This document shows positions 25,861 through 34,574 of a DNA stretch of 64,000 nt, one piece after another. A program made the translations under genes and the position numbers. How positions within the stretch are numbered: position 1 is the first letter of the stretch; each line of letters starts with the position of its first letter. Below the pieces are notes generated by a model. That model saw nothing but the letters and a program-made list of their open reading frames with translations, searched no databases and was not told where the DNA came from. This stretch comes from Lysobacter lycopersici (GTDB lineage: Bacteria; Pseudomonadota; Gammaproteobacteria; Xanthomonadales; Xanthomonadaceae), in the NCBI RefSeq assembly GCF_007556775.1, contig NZ_CP041742.1, forward strand, positions 1,750,001 through 1,814,000. The letters are read 5' to 3'.

Positions 25861-25987
25861 CCCTCTCCCCTTCGTGGGAGAGGGTGGCGCGAAGCGCCGG
25901 GAGAGGGGATGCGCACGGCCCCCTCTCCTGCCCCCGTATCAAGTACGGGGCAGGCTCTGCGGGCATCCTCCCCCACGAGGGGGGAGG
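25861..25987. repeat. CCTCTCCC-type intergenic palindromic repeat, copy 2, inside ntrB-ntrC
   Basis: Nearly the same core as copy 1 (GGGAGAGGGTGGCGCGAAGC), plus an extra palindrome CCCCGTATCAAGTACGGGG. It fills almost the whole ntrB-ntrC gap and ends about 30 bp before the ntrB stop. It could act as an attenuator or processing site within the operon transcript. Confidence 0.75.
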
Positions 25988-26018
25988 AAAAGATGTCGCA
26001 CACGATCGCGATCTCGCT

Positions 26019-27065
26019 TTATGCATGCTCCGCTCCTTCGCTCTGCAGCGGCAACAACAGCGTGAACACCGTGTGCCCCGGGCGCGAACGGTAGGCGAGC
26101 GAACCGCGATGTTCGCGCGCGACCTGCTGCGCCAGCGCAAGGCCGAGCCCGCTGCCCTCGGCGCGTCCCGAGACCAACGGCAGGAACAGGCGTTCGGCCA
26201 GGTCTTCGGGCACGCCGCGCCCGTCGTCGACGATTTCCAGTCGCAGCACCGTCGCCGGCGCGGCATCGCCGATGCGCACGCCGTGTTCGGCGCGGGTGCG
26301 CAGCGTGACGCTGGCGGCGCCGGCCTCGATCGCGTTGCGTACCAGGTTCCACGTCGCCTGCGTGAGTCGATCCGCGTCGCCTTCGAATTCGGGCAGGCTC
26401 GGGTCGTAATCGCGGATCAGCTTCACCGCCCAGCCGGCGTCGTTCTCGGCCAGGCGCAGCACGCGTTCCAGCACCGCATGGATGTTCAACGGCTCGAACG
26501 GTTTCGCCGGCGCCGGCGAGAGCAGGCGGTCGAGCAGCGCGGCAAGGCGTTCGACTTCCGATTCGATCAGGCCGGTGAGTTCGCGCGAGGTCGGATCCTC
26601 CCGGTTTCGCCGCGCAAGCAACTGCGCTGCACCCTTGAGTCCGGCCAGCGGATTGCGCAATTCGTGGGCGAGTCCCTTCAACGCCGCGGACAGCGCGGAA
26701 GGCAATGCGACGGCGGGATCCTCGCCGGGGAATTCCTCCACCGGCTGCGCTTCCAGCCACCAGCCGCCGCTTTCGCGCCGCGACAGCAGCAGATCGGCGA
26801 AGCGCGGGATGTCGGTTCCGGGGAAGGCCATCGCCACCCGGCGCAGGCGCGCGAATTCCCGGTCGGACCCGGTGTCGCCCAAGGCCCGCGCCAGCGCATC
26901 GCCCTCGGTTTCCAGTGCTACCAGCGGCAGCCCGGGCAGGCGCCGCAGCCCCACGCCCAGCCAGCGCGCGCAAGCCGGATTGGCCCCGGCGATGCGGCCA
27001 TCGGCGTCCAGCCACAGCACCGGCGTGGCCAACTGGTCGAGGGCGGGTGCGGTATCCACAGGCAT
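26019..27065 (-). CDS. ntrB: Nitrogen-sensing histidine kinase NtrB
   Basis: A 348-residue soluble histidine kinase. An N-terminal PAS domain (VLWLDADGRIAGANPA) is followed by the H-box HELRNPL with phospho-His134 and an ATPase domain (WNLVRNAIEAGA, DDGRGVPEDLA, GSGLGLAL). It phosphorylates and dephosphorylates NtrC under PII control. An in-frame TTG lies upstream, but the ATG at 27065 gives the usual start and leaves an NtrC-type dyad directly before it. It follows the glnA terminator by a few bases. Confidence 0.94.
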   Translation of the reverse strand: MPVDTAPALDQLATPVLWLDADGRIAGANPACARWLGVGLRRLPGLPLVALETEGDALARALGDTGSDREFARLRRVAMAFPGTDIPRFADLLLSRRESGGWWLEAQPVEEFPGEDPAVALPSALSAALKGLAHELRNPLAGLKGAAQLLARRNREDPTSRELTGLIESEVERLAALLDRLLSPAPAKPFEPLNIHAVLERVLRLAENDAGWAVKLIRDYDPSLPEFEGDADRLTQATWNLVRNAIEAGAASVTLRTRAEHGVRIGDAAPATVLRLEIVDDGRGVPEDLAERLFLPLVSGRAEGSGLGLALAQQVAREHRGSLAYRSRPGHTVFTLLLPLQSEGAEHA

Positions 27066-27083
27066 TGCACCATTATCGTGCAA
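27065..27083 (-). promoter_or_regulatory. NtrC-type binding site overlapping the ntrB start
   Basis: The dyad TTGCAC-N7-GTGCAA touches the ntrB ATG. It has the same half-sites and spacing as the site upstream of glnA (28661-28679). Its position suggests autorepression of ntrBC by NtrC, as known at the E. coli glnL promoter. Confidence 0.75.
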
Positions 27084-27112
27084 AAGCGAAGGCCCGCGGG
27101 TGCGGGCCTTCG
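27082..27112 (-). terminator. Intrinsic terminator after glnA
   Basis: Minus-strand stem CGAAGGCCCGC/GCGGGCCTTCG followed by GCTTTTG. It separates glnA from ntrB and overlaps the end of the NtrC site by two bases. glnA transcripts probably stop mostly here, with some read-through into ntrBC. Confidence 0.85.
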
Positions 27113-27138
27113 CGCGTCGATCCGGAACGGCCAGGCCG

Positions 27139-28548
27139 TCAGATCGTGTAGTACATCTGGTACTCGAGCGGATGCGTGGCCGCGCGGAACGAGGTCACTT
27201 CCTTCATCTTCAGCGCAATGTAGGCGTCGATGAAGTCGTCGTTGAACACGCCGCCGGCCTTGAGGAAGTCGCGGTCCTTGTCGAGCGCGTCCAGCGCCTG
27301 GTCCAGCGAGTGGCACACGGTCGGGATGTTCTTCTCCTCTTCCGGCGGCAGGTCGTACAGGTCCTTATCGCTGGGCGCGCCCGGGTCGATCTGGTTCTTG
27401 ATGCCGTCGAGGCCGGCCATCATCAGCGCGGCGAAGGTCAGGTAGCCGGTGTTCATCGGATCGGGGAAGCGGATCTCGATGCGGCGCGCCTTCGGGTTCG
27501 CCACGTAAGGAATGCGGCAGCTAGCGGAGCGGTTCGATGCCGAATACGCCAGCATCACCGGCGCCTCGAAGCCCGGCACCAGGCGCTTGTACGAATTGGT
27601 CGTCGAGTTGGCGAATGCGTTGATCGCGCGCGCGTGCTTGAAGATGCCGCCGATGTACCACAGCGCCATCTGCGACAGGCCGCCGTAGCCGTCGCCGGTG
27701 AACAGGTTCTTGCCGTCCTTCGCCAGCGACTGGTGCACGTGCATGCCGCTGCCGTTGTCGCCGACGATGGGCTTGGGCATGAAGGTCGCGGTCTTGCCGT
27801 TGCGGTGGGCGACGTTCTTGATGACGTACTTCATCGTCAGCAGTTCGTCGGCCTTCTGCACCAGCGAATTGAAGCGCGTGCCGATCTCGCACTGGCCGGC
27901 GTTCGCCACTTCGTGGTGGTGCACCTCGACCTCGATGCCGACCTGTTCCAGCGTCTTGCACATCTCGGCGCGGATGTCGTGCAGCGAATCCAGCGGCGCG
28001 ACCGGGAAGTAGCCGCCCTTCACCATCGGCCGGTAGCCGCTGTTGCCGCCTTCGTAGTCGCGGCCGGAGTTCCAGTGCGCTTCCTCGGAATCGACCTGGT
28101 AGAACACGTGGCCCATCTCGTTGGCGAAGCGCACGCTGTCGAGGATGAAGAATTCCGGTTCCGGGCCGAAGAACGCCTGGTCGGCGATGCCGCTGGCCTT
28201 GAGGTAGGCCTCGGCGCGCCGGGCCACGCCGCGCGGATCGCGGGTGTAGGCCTGCATCGTGGTCGGGTCGAGGATGTCGCAGGTCAGCACCAGCGTCGGA
28301 TCCGCGGTGAACGGATCGAGGAACGCGGTGGACGGATCGGGCAGCAGCACCATGTCCGAGTTCTGGATGCCGCGCCAGCCGCTGATCGAACTGCCGTCGA
28401 ACATCTTGCCGTCCTCGAACAGCGAGGCGTCGACGATGGACTTGGGGAAGGTGACGTGGTGCTGCACGCCGCGCATGTCGGCGAAGCGCAGGTCGACGAA
28501 TTCGACCTTGTGGTCCCTGATCAGTTTCTCGACGTTTTCGAGCGACAT
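27139..28548 (-). CDS. glnA: Glutamine synthetase type I
   Basis: A 469-residue GSI-beta that makes glutamine from glutamate, ammonia and ATP. Signatures are all present: [39 protein letters not shown] and the adenylylation-site region [10 protein letters not shown], so activity should be controlled by GlnE adenylylation. Length is normal. Transcription is readable: a sigma-54 promoter at 28585-28600 and two NtrC sites at 28661-28710. A terminator follows, then ntrB and ntrC. Confidence 0.98.
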   Translation of the reverse strand: MSLENVEKLIRDHKVEFVDLRFADMRGVQHHVTFPKSIVDASLFEDGKMFDGSSISGWRGIQNSDMVLLPDPSTAFLDPFTADPTLVLTCDILDPTTMQAYTRDPRGVARRAEAYLKASGIADQAFFGPEPEFFILDSVRFANEMGHVFYQVDSEEAHWNSGRDYEGGNSGYRPMVKGGYFPVAPLDSLHDIRAEMCKTLEQVGIEVEVHHHEVANAGQCEIGTRFNSLVQKADELLTMKYVIKNVAHRNGKTATFMPKPIVGDNGSGMHVHQSLAKDGKNLFTGDGYGGLSQMALWYIGGIFKHARAINAFANSTTNSYKRLVPGFEAPVMLAYSASNRSASCRIPYVANPKARRIEIRFPDPMNTGYLTFAALMMAGLDGIKNQIDPGAPSDKDLYDLPPEEEKNIPTVCHSLDQALDALDKDRDFLKAGGVFNDDFIDAYIALKMKEVTSFRAATHPLEYQMYYTI

Positions 28549-28584
28549 GGCGCGGCCTCGGTGGATGGTGGATGGCGGGAACAA

Positions 28585-28600
28585 TGCAAGCGCCATGCCA
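28585..28600 (-). promoter_or_regulatory. Sigma-54 promoter of glnA
   Basis: The minus strand reads TGGCATGGCGCTTGCA. It matches the sigma-54 consensus TGGCACG-N4-TTGCA with one mismatch, and the -24 GG and -12 GC have correct spacing. Transcription should start near 28574, about 25 bp before the glnA ATG. Confidence 0.85.
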
Positions 28601-28660
28601 GCCTGCCGCAACACGCAAGCGCTTGATTTCGAAGGGATCGATGTCGAAAGCCACTATTGC

Positions 28661-28679
28661 TTGCACCTATTTCGTGCAA
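28661..28679. promoter_or_regulatory. NtrC binding site 1 upstream of glnA
   Basis: A perfect dyad TTGCAC-CTATTTC-GTGCAA, centred about 95 bp upstream of the predicted glnA transcription start, a normal enhancer distance for NtrC. Confidence 0.88.
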
Positions 28680-28691
28680 TCTACCTTCGGT

Positions 28692-28710
28692 TTGCACCAA
28701 ATCCGTCGAA
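28692..28710. promoter_or_regulatory. NtrC binding site 2 (weaker) upstream of glnA
   Basis: TTGCAC-CAAATCC-GTCGAA has a perfect left half and a right half with 4 of 6 matches. Its centre is 31 bp (about three helical turns) from site 1, so both lie on the same face of the DNA and could bind NtrC cooperatively. Confidence 0.65.
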
Positions 28711-28760
28711 CGCCCCATCGTGGGCTATGCTTCCTGACTGACGCCGATCCGGTTCCGTCC

Positions 28761-29606
28761 ATGTCCGACCTCGTTTCCGCGATCCTTCTGGGCATCATCG
28801 AAGGCATCACCGAATTCCTGCCGGTGTCGAGCACCGGCCACCTGCTGATCGCCGAACACTGGCTGGGCGCGCGCAGCGAGCTGTTCAACATCGCCATCCA
28901 GGCCGGCGCCATCCTCGCGGTGGTCGCGATCTACCGCCAGCGCTTGTGGGACCTGCTGCTCGGCTTCCTCGGCCATCGTTCGCCGGCGAGCCACGATCCG
29001 GCCGGCATCGCGCTCGGCCCGGCACAGGCGCGCAGCTACGCTTTGAAGCTGCTGCTCTCGTTCGCAGTGACCGCCGTCGGCGGCCTGCTGGTGAAGAAGC
29101 TGGGCTGGGAATTGCCGGAAACCGTACGCCCGGTCGCCTGGGCACTGGTCATCGGCGCGGTGTGGATGCTGGTCGCCGAGCAACTGGCGGCGATGCGCGG
29201 AGGCGAACGCACCGCGATCTCGTGGACGACGGCGGTCCTCGTCGGCATCGCGCAGGTCGTGGCCGGTGTGTTCCCGGGCACTTCGCGCAGCGCGGCGACG
29301 ATCTTCGTCGCCCTGCTCGCAGGCACCACCAGCCGTGCCGCGGCGACCGAGTTCGCGTTCCTGGTCGGCATCCCGACCATGTTCGCCGCCACCGGCTACG
29401 AACTGCTGAAGCTGGCGAAGAACGGCGGCATCGGGCAGGAGAACTGGACCGCGCTCGCGGTGGCGTTCGTGGTGTCGACCATCACCGCCTTCGTCGCGGT
29501 GAAGTGGCTGTTGCGTTACATCCAGAGCCATCGCTTCACCGCGTTCGCGGTGTATCGCCTCGTGCTCGGCGCCGCGCTGCTGTTGTGGCTGCCGGCGACG
29601 GCGTGA
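28761..29606 (+). CDS. uppP: Undecaprenyl-diphosphatase UppP
   Basis: A 281-residue polytopic inner-membrane enzyme that dephosphorylates undecaprenyl diphosphate so the lipid carrier can be reused for peptidoglycan and polysaccharide synthesis. The two active-site motifs EGITEFLPVSSTGH (residues about 14-27) and VFPGTSRSAAT are intact; loss of UppP often raises bacitracin sensitivity. The ATG was chosen at the family start MSDLVSAILLGIIEG. It is divergent from glnA across a 212-bp control region. Confidence 0.96.
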   Translation: MSDLVSAILLGIIEGITEFLPVSSTGHLLIAEHWLGARSELFNIAIQAGAILAVVAIYRQRLWDLLLGFLGHRSPASHDPAGIALGPAQARSYALKLLLSFAVTAVGGLLVKKLGWELPETVRPVAWALVIGAVWMLVAEQLAAMRGGERTAISWTTAVLVGIAQVVAGVFPGTSRSAATIFVALLAGTTSRAAATEFAFLVGIPTMFAATGYELLKLAKNGGIGQENWTALAVAFVVSTITAFVAVKWLLRYIQSHRFTAFAVYRLVLGAALLLWLPATA

Positions 29607-29666
29607 GTTTCACCTGATGCGAACGCCACGCGCGTTTGCATGGGCCGTTCCGGGGAGGAATTCGCG

Positions 29667-30473
29667 ATGAAACGACTACTGCCCGCACTTGCCTTGCTGT
29701 CCCTGCTTGCCGGTTGTCCGGAAAAGGATTCCGACACGCCAGCGACGCCCGTTTCCACCGAAACGCCGGCCGCAAGCGATGCGAACGCCGACCTCGGTCG
29801 CTACCACTGGCGGTTGCAGGACGCGACCGACGCGAACGGCAAGCGCATCGAAGCGCTGTTCGTGCGCGAAGACAAGCCGTTGCAGCTCGATTTCATGGAC
29901 GGGCGCATCGCCGTCGCCAACGCCTGCAACCGCATGGGCGGCGGCTATTCGCTCGAAGGCGAATCGCTGATCGTCGCGCGCATGGCCTCGACCATGATGG
30001 CCTGTGTCGATCGGAAGCTGATGGCGCTGGATGGCGAGATCGGCAAGCGCCTCGAAGGCGCATCGCAACTCGCGCTGTTGGCCAACGACACGCCGACGCT
30101 GACGCTCACGAACGCGGCTGGCGACAAGCTCGTCTTCGCCGGCGAACCGACCGCGGAAACGCGCTACGGCGGCCCGGGCGAACGCGTGTTCCTGGAAGTC
30201 GCGGCGCACACGAAGCCCTGTAGCCATCCGCTGATCCCGGACATACAGTGCCTGCAGGTGCGCGAGGTGATGTACGACGACAAGGGGCTGAAGGTCGGCA
30301 CGCCCGGCGAGTTCGGGAACTTCTACGATTCGATCGAGGGCTACACGCACAAAGACGGCGTGCGCAACGTGCTGCGCGTGGATCGCTACGACATCAAAAA
30401 TCCGCCAGCGGACGGTTCAAGCTACGCCTATGTACTCGACATGGTGGTCGAGTCCGACGCGTCGGGGAAGTGA
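29667..30473 (+). CDS. META/DUF4377-domain lipoprotein
   Basis: A 268-residue lipoprotein: signal with the lipobox LAGC (Cys17), a META (HslJ-like) domain (residues about 43-150, YHWRLQDATDANGKRI ... NRMGGGYSLEG ... MMACVDRKLMALD), then a C-terminal DUF4377-type domain (VFLEVAAHTKPC ... IQCLQVREVMYD). This pair occurs in other proteobacterial lipoproteins. Function unclear; HslJ-type domains are linked to heat shock and novobiocin resistance. The Shine-Dalgarno GGGGAGGAA supports the ATG at 29667. Confidence 0.85.
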   Translation: MKRLLPALALLSLLAGCPEKDSDTPATPVSTETPAASDANADLGRYHWRLQDATDANGKRIEALFVREDKPLQLDFMDGRIAVANACNRMGGGYSLEGESLIVARMASTMMACVDRKLMALDGEIGKRLEGASQLALLANDTPTLTLTNAAGDKLVFAGEPTAETRYGGPGERVFLEVAAHTKPCSHPLIPDIQCLQVREVMYDDKGLKVGTPGEFGNFYDSIEGYTHKDGVRNVLRVDRYDIKNPPADGSSYAYVLDMVVESDASGK

Positions 30474-30509
30474 GTCGTGCCGCGAAGCAGAATCAACTTG
30501 GGCGAATTG

Positions 30510-30692
30510 TTAGTCCGCGGCTTTACCTAGTGAAGACTGTACCCATGTTGCGATGAAGCGGACGCCGAACAAATAAACGGCAGCAAAGACAATAAGTGCG
30601 GCAATTGGAATTGCGGATTTGATCGGCTGCACGAACCAGTACAGGAAGGCGAGCCCAGCGATCTGGATTGCAAAAGATGAGGTCTTTGCCAT
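30510..30692 (-). CDS. Small two-helix membrane protein
   Basis: A 60-residue protein that is almost entirely two hydrophobic helices (residues about 7-22 and 26-50), ending WVQSSLGKAAD. The gene and flanking DNA (about 30480-30800) are visibly richer in A and T than the surroundings, which suggests recent acquisition. No family recognised. Hydrophobicity alone could arise by chance, but the start is well placed and codon use looks coding. Confidence 0.55.
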   Translation of the reverse strand: MAKTSSFAIQIAGLAFLYWFVQPIKSAIPIAALIVFAAVYLFGVRFIATWVQSSLGKAAD

Positions 30693-30803
30693 GAATCTTG
30701 TCCTGCGTTTCGCTTCTGTCGCCTAACTGTGCTTACCAGGAGATTTCGCGGTCATATCGGATGCTGATGATAAAATCCGGCGCCGAAAACAAAAGCAGAG
30801 CCG

Positions 30804-31406
30804 CTATTTCGCGTTGAGCGAATACGTCCCGTACATCGACGCCTCGCCCAGCACATGCCCGTGCATCGCGCGGAACACGTCGCCCACGGCGAACTCCTGC
30901 GGAAGATCCAGCTTCGGCACATCAAGCGCGAACACCCGGAAGAAATAGCGGTGCGTGCGCAAGTCGTGCGGCGGCGGATACGGGCCGTCGTAACCGAAAT
31001 ACTCGCCACCCATCTCGGCATCGCCGGTGAACCAGCCGGTGTAATCGTTGAGCCCGCGCGCACCGCCGGCATCGCTGCCCGCCGGTTTCCCGCGCTGCGT
31101 CACGCCATCGCTGCAACTGCCCGCGGCAATTTCACCCACGGTCGCGGGAATGTTCGCCACGACCCAATGCACGAAATCGCCGCGCGGGTGCTCGACCGGG
31201 ATCGGCGTCGCCGCATCCGCGACCAGCGCGCCATCGGTGGGCGCGTCGGTATCGATGCACAGCAGCGCGAAGGATTTCGTACCCGCGGGCGCCTCGCTCC
31301 ACGCGAGGTGCGGGTTGCGGTTGCCGCCGAACCCGCCAGGTGCGCCCATCGCGAATTCCGCGTCGATCGGCCCACGGTGTTCGAAACTGTCGCTGCGCAG
31401 GTGCAT
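30804..31406 (-). CDS. YbhB/YbcL-family (PEBP-like) protein
   Basis: A 200-residue protein of the phosphatidylethanolamine-binding / Raf-kinase-inhibitor-like family. Signature segments: NPHLAWSEAPAGTKSFAL, DTDAPTDGALVAD, DFVHWVVANIPA, GYDGPYPPPHDLRTHRYFFRVFALD. The ligand-pocket residues (DxDAP, PPxxxxHRY) are present. The bacterial role is poorly known. No signal peptide, so cytoplasmic. About 20 bp follow the stop of the upstream TPR-sulfotransferase gene. Confidence 0.9.
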   Translation of the reverse strand: MHLRSDSFEHRGPIDAEFAMGAPGGFGGNRNPHLAWSEAPAGTKSFALLCIDTDAPTDGALVADAATPIPVEHPRGDFVHWVVANIPATVGEIAAGSCSDGVTQRGKPAGSDAGGARGLNDYTGWFTGDAEMGGEYFGYDGPYPPPHDLRTHRYFFRVFALDVPKLDLPQEFAVGDVFRAMHGHVLGEASMYGTYSLNAK

Positions 31407-31424
31407 GTCGTTCTCCGGCGCGGA

Positions 31425-33497
31425 TCAGTCCGCAGGGTAGCCGAGGCGCACCGCGACCGGGGCGAGCAACGCGAACGCATCGGCGAGCGCGTCGCGGTAG
31501 TCGCGCCAGTGCCCGGTGGGGAATCGCGCCGGGCCGATTTCCTTCGGCGGGATCGGCAGGTTCGCCGGAAGCGCTTCGCCGAGTTGCCGCGCGAGCGCGA
31601 TGCCATCGTCGAGGCTCTCGTCGACGCGCAACAAGTGGTGCGGATGCAGGTCGGCATCGTGCAGGTCGGCGACCTGTGCAAGCACCGATGACATCCAGCG
31701 CGCCGCTTCGGTCGCCGAGGTCAACGCGAGCGGCAGCGGCGCGCCGAAGGCGAGCCAATCGAGCAGCATGTCGCGCGGATCGCGCAGCACGACCAGCAAC
31801 TGCGTGGACGGCAGGTGGGGGCGAAGCGCCAGCAACAACAGGTTGTCCCAGTACGGCAGCCAATCGATGATTTGGCCATCGGGCAGGCCGCGTTCGCCCA
31901 GCGCTTCGCGCCAGCGCGACACCAACTGTTCCGGCGCGAGCGTGCCGTCCTGCAGTTCGCCGATCGCGGCGAAGCGCTGGAACGGATCCTTGGGCGGCCG
32001 CGGGCCGAAACGATCGGAACGCAGCGCGGGCAACATGCCGGCCAACAATCCGGCCACGCGTTCCACGCCGGAACCCGGCGCGCCCCAGAGCAGGGTCGTG
32101 CGCGGCGATTGCGCATCGATGGTGCCCGGCTCCGGCCAGTTTTCGCGGGCCGCGCTCGCGGTCCACGGCGCGATGCGCTGTCCCGATTGCGCCGCGTGCA
32201 ACGATTGCCACAACGATACGGCCTGCACCGGCTGGCCGGCGCGATCGTGCGCGAGCGCGAGCCAGGCTTCGATGCGCGCGCGCGATTGCGTGTCCTGCGC
32301 CTGCGGCAACAGGCTTTCGCAGCGCGCGACCGCGGCGGCCGGATCGCGTTCGAGCAGGTCCTGGAACAGGCGCAGTTCCGCGGAATAGCGGCCCGGTTCC
32401 AGTTCCAGGATCTTCGCCGCGGTTTCGTTGGCGCCGGCCACGTCGTTGCGGAGGATGCGATCGGCCATGCGCAGTTCGTGCGCCTCGACCGAAACCGGCA
32501 TCGCGGAGAGCCAGCGTTCGATCACCTCGCCCGCGCCCGCGGAGCCCGGCGCTTCCAGCGCCAGCCGCGCCTGCCAGAGATCCCGGCTTTCGCGCGTGGT
32601 GGCCAGCGCCGCGTCCAACGTCGCGCGCGCATCGTCGGCATCGCCCAGGCGGCGCCAGGCCTCCAGCGCCGCGCGCAGCACGCGCGGATCGTCGGGTTTC
32701 CCGGCCAGCGCCTGGCGCAGGTGCGCGATCGCGGCCTGCGGGCGGTTCGCCTCGAGTTCGAGTTCGCCGGCCAGGCGCGCGAGCCCGGGCGTGGCCTTGG
32801 CCGGATCGGCCAGCAACGGCGCCATCGCCTCGGCGGCGTCGGCGGGTCGTCCCTGCTGGCGCAACAGGTCGGCGACCAGCGCATGCAGGTTCACCGCCGC
32901 CGGCACGCGTTCGATCACCTTGCGGAAGGCCTGTTCGGCGAAGGCGAGGTGCCCGAGCTGCAGGTAGGCGAAGCCGAGTGCGTACAGCAATTGCGGATCG
33001 TCGGGCGTGCGCTGCAGCGCGGTCGCCAGGATCACCTGCGCCCGCTCGCCGTCGCCCCGGCGCAGCGCCAGCATCCCGTCGATCGCGGCGAGGTGCGGAT
33101 GTTCGTCGTCGACGCGCGCGGCGAGCTTGCGCTGGCGTTCGGCCTCGTCGAGGTCGCCGCGCCCGAGCGCGAGCTGGGCCTGGATCAGGTAGGCATCGAA
33201 CTGGTTCGGGTCGAGCGCGATGCTGCGCCCGAGCGCGGCCTGCGCGGCGTCCTGCCGGCGCTCGGCGAACAGCAACGCGGCCAGGTCGAAATGCGCTTCC
33301 GGATCGTCCGGCGCGAGTTCGATCGCGCGCTCGATCGCCGCCCGTGCCGCCGCGTCGTCTCCCGCCTGCTGCAACGCCAGCGCCAGCATTCGCTGCGCGC
33401 CGGCGTCATCCGGCGTCGCGGACGCGGCCACCCGGGCCTGCTGCAGGGCCGCATCGGTTTCACCGCTGCGGAGGAGATCGAGGATTTGTTCGTGCAT
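31425..33497 (-). CDS. TPR protein with C-terminal sulfotransferase-like domain
   Basis: A 690-residue protein: about ten tetratricopeptide units (residues 1-400, such as AGAQRMLALALQQAGDDAAARAAIERAI), then a PAPS-dependent sulfotransferase-like domain. The 5'-phosphosulfate loop is TLLWGAPGSGVERVAGLL (near residue 470) and the 3'-phosphate motif is LVVLRDPRDMLLDWLAFG (near 580). TPR-sulfotransferases occur in many bacteria but their acceptors are mostly unknown; the TPRs may hold a protein or glycan acceptor. No signal peptide. Confidence 0.85.
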   Translation of the reverse strand: MHEQILDLLRSGETDAALQQARVAASATPDDAGAQRMLALALQQAGDDAAARAAIERAIELAPDDPEAHFDLAALLFAERRQDAAQAALGRSIALDPNQFDAYLIQAQLALGRGDLDEAERQRKLAARVDDEHPHLAAIDGMLALRRGDGERAQVILATALQRTPDDPQLLYALGFAYLQLGHLAFAEQAFRKVIERVPAAVNLHALVADLLRQQGRPADAAEAMAPLLADPAKATPGLARLAGELELEANRPQAAIAHLRQALAGKPDDPRVLRAALEAWRRLGDADDARATLDAALATTRESRDLWQARLALEAPGSAGAGEVIERWLSAMPVSVEAHELRMADRILRNDVAGANETAAKILELEPGRYSAELRLFQDLLERDPAAAVARCESLLPQAQDTQSRARIEAWLALAHDRAGQPVQAVSLWQSLHAAQSGQRIAPWTASAARENWPEPGTIDAQSPRTTLLWGAPGSGVERVAGLLAGMLPALRSDRFGPRPPKDPFQRFAAIGELQDGTLAPEQLVSRWREALGERGLPDGQIIDWLPYWDNLLLLALRPHLPSTQLLVVLRDPRDMLLDWLAFGAPLPLALTSATEAARWMSSVLAQVADLHDADLHPHHLLRVDESLDDGIALARQLGEALPANLPIPPKEIGPARFPTGHWRDYRDALADAFALLAPVAVRLGYPAD

Positions 33498-33551
33498 GGG
33501 TACGGCATACGGCGGGAAGCCCGCTAGTGTAGCGCCGGCCCACGCCGCGCC

Positions 33552-34538
33552 CTACGCCGCCAGCCGCCCCGCCACCCAGCGTTCGGCGTAACCGTCGAAC
33601 CGCAGGTTCTCGAGGAAGCCGCAATGCCCGCCATGGCGGGCGAGTTCGAGCCGCGCCTCGCCGCCGGGCCGCAGTTCGCGGAAATGGCGCAGGGGAATCA
33701 CCGGATCGTCCGCCGCCATCAGGATGTCGGCCGGCACCTGCAGCGCGGCGAGTCGGTCGCCGGCGATGGAATAGCCGTCGAAGTAGGCGCCGAGGTCGTC
33801 GAAATCCGTGTGCCGTTCCACCATCCACGCGGTGAGGTCGCGCATGCGCAGGCGCAGGGTGGCGTCGTCGAAATCGTGCTGCTCCGGGAACAGCTCGCGC
33901 TTGCGCCGCAGCGAACGCCGCCACTTGTGCTCGAAATAGCGCAGGTACTGCGGCATGCCGCGCTCCATCGCGTCCATCGTCGCCGCCGGATCGACCAGCG
34001 GGCAGACCGCGGCGACGCGCGCCAGCGGCAGCCCGGCGGCGGGCGCGCGCAAGGCCATGCGCAAGGCGAAATTCCCGCCCAGCGAATAGCCGGCCGCGAC
34101 CAGCGGGCGGACCGGATGGCGCTTCGCCACCTCGACCGCGGCGCGCACCACCTCGTCGATGCGGTTGGAATGGAACAGCCCGGGATTGAGGTGGTGGCTG
34201 TCGCCGTGGTCGCGGAAATTGAGCCGGAACGTGGCGAATCCCGCCTGCAGCAACTTCGCCGCGGTCAGGCGCATGTAGCTCGATTCGGTGCTGCCTTCCC
34301 AGCCGTGCAGCAGCAAGGCGAGCCCGCGCGGTTCGCCTTCGCGTGGCGCGTTGTACACGCCCTGCAGGCGCACGCCTTCGCCGGCGTCGAGCACCACCGC
34401 TTCGGCGCTCGAGCCCTGCGCCGCGAGCATGCGGGCGCCGTGGCGGATCCGCATCGGGCTGCTGCCGAGCATCGATTGCACGTGCGGGCTGCGCAGCCAC
34501 CATGGCGGCCGGTAGGACGAAGCGGTTTCGATCATCAC
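33552..34538 (-). CDS. YheT-family alpha/beta hydrolase
   Basis: A 328-residue hydrolase. The family start PPWWLRSPHVQSM, oxyanion motif LLLHGWEGS, nucleophile elbow AAGYSLGGN (Ser near residue 148) and a late HGGHCGF histidine are all visible, as in E. coli YheT and eukaryotic ABHD1/3. These enzymes act on esters of medium or long chains; the natural substrate is unknown. It is upstream of the TPR-sulfotransferase with a short gap and next to plsC, so a lipid-related role is plausible. Confidence 0.9.
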   Translation of the reverse strand: MMIETASSYRPPWWLRSPHVQSMLGSSPMRIRHGARMLAAQGSSAEAVVLDAGEGVRLQGVYNAPREGEPRGLALLLHGWEGSTESSYMRLTAAKLLQAGFATFRLNFRDHGDSHHLNPGLFHSNRIDEVVRAAVEVAKRHPVRPLVAAGYSLGGNFALRMALRAPAAGLPLARVAAVCPLVDPAATMDAMERGMPQYLRYFEHKWRRSLRRKRELFPEQHDFDDATLRLRMRDLTAWMVERHTDFDDLGAYFDGYSIAGDRLAALQVPADILMAADDPVIPLRHFRELRPGGEARLELARHGGHCGFLENLRFDGYAERWVAGRLAA

Positions 34539-34574
34539 GCCCGAGAGCCTACGCCCGCACGCTGGAGCAAATCG

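Noticed and set aside
22869-27233. A 1454-codon plus-strand frame across sodC, ntrC and ntrB
   Set aside because: It crosses several well-supported minus-strand genes and intergenic repeats; the translation is low-complexity and Arg/Ala-rich, a shadow of high-GC coding DNA.
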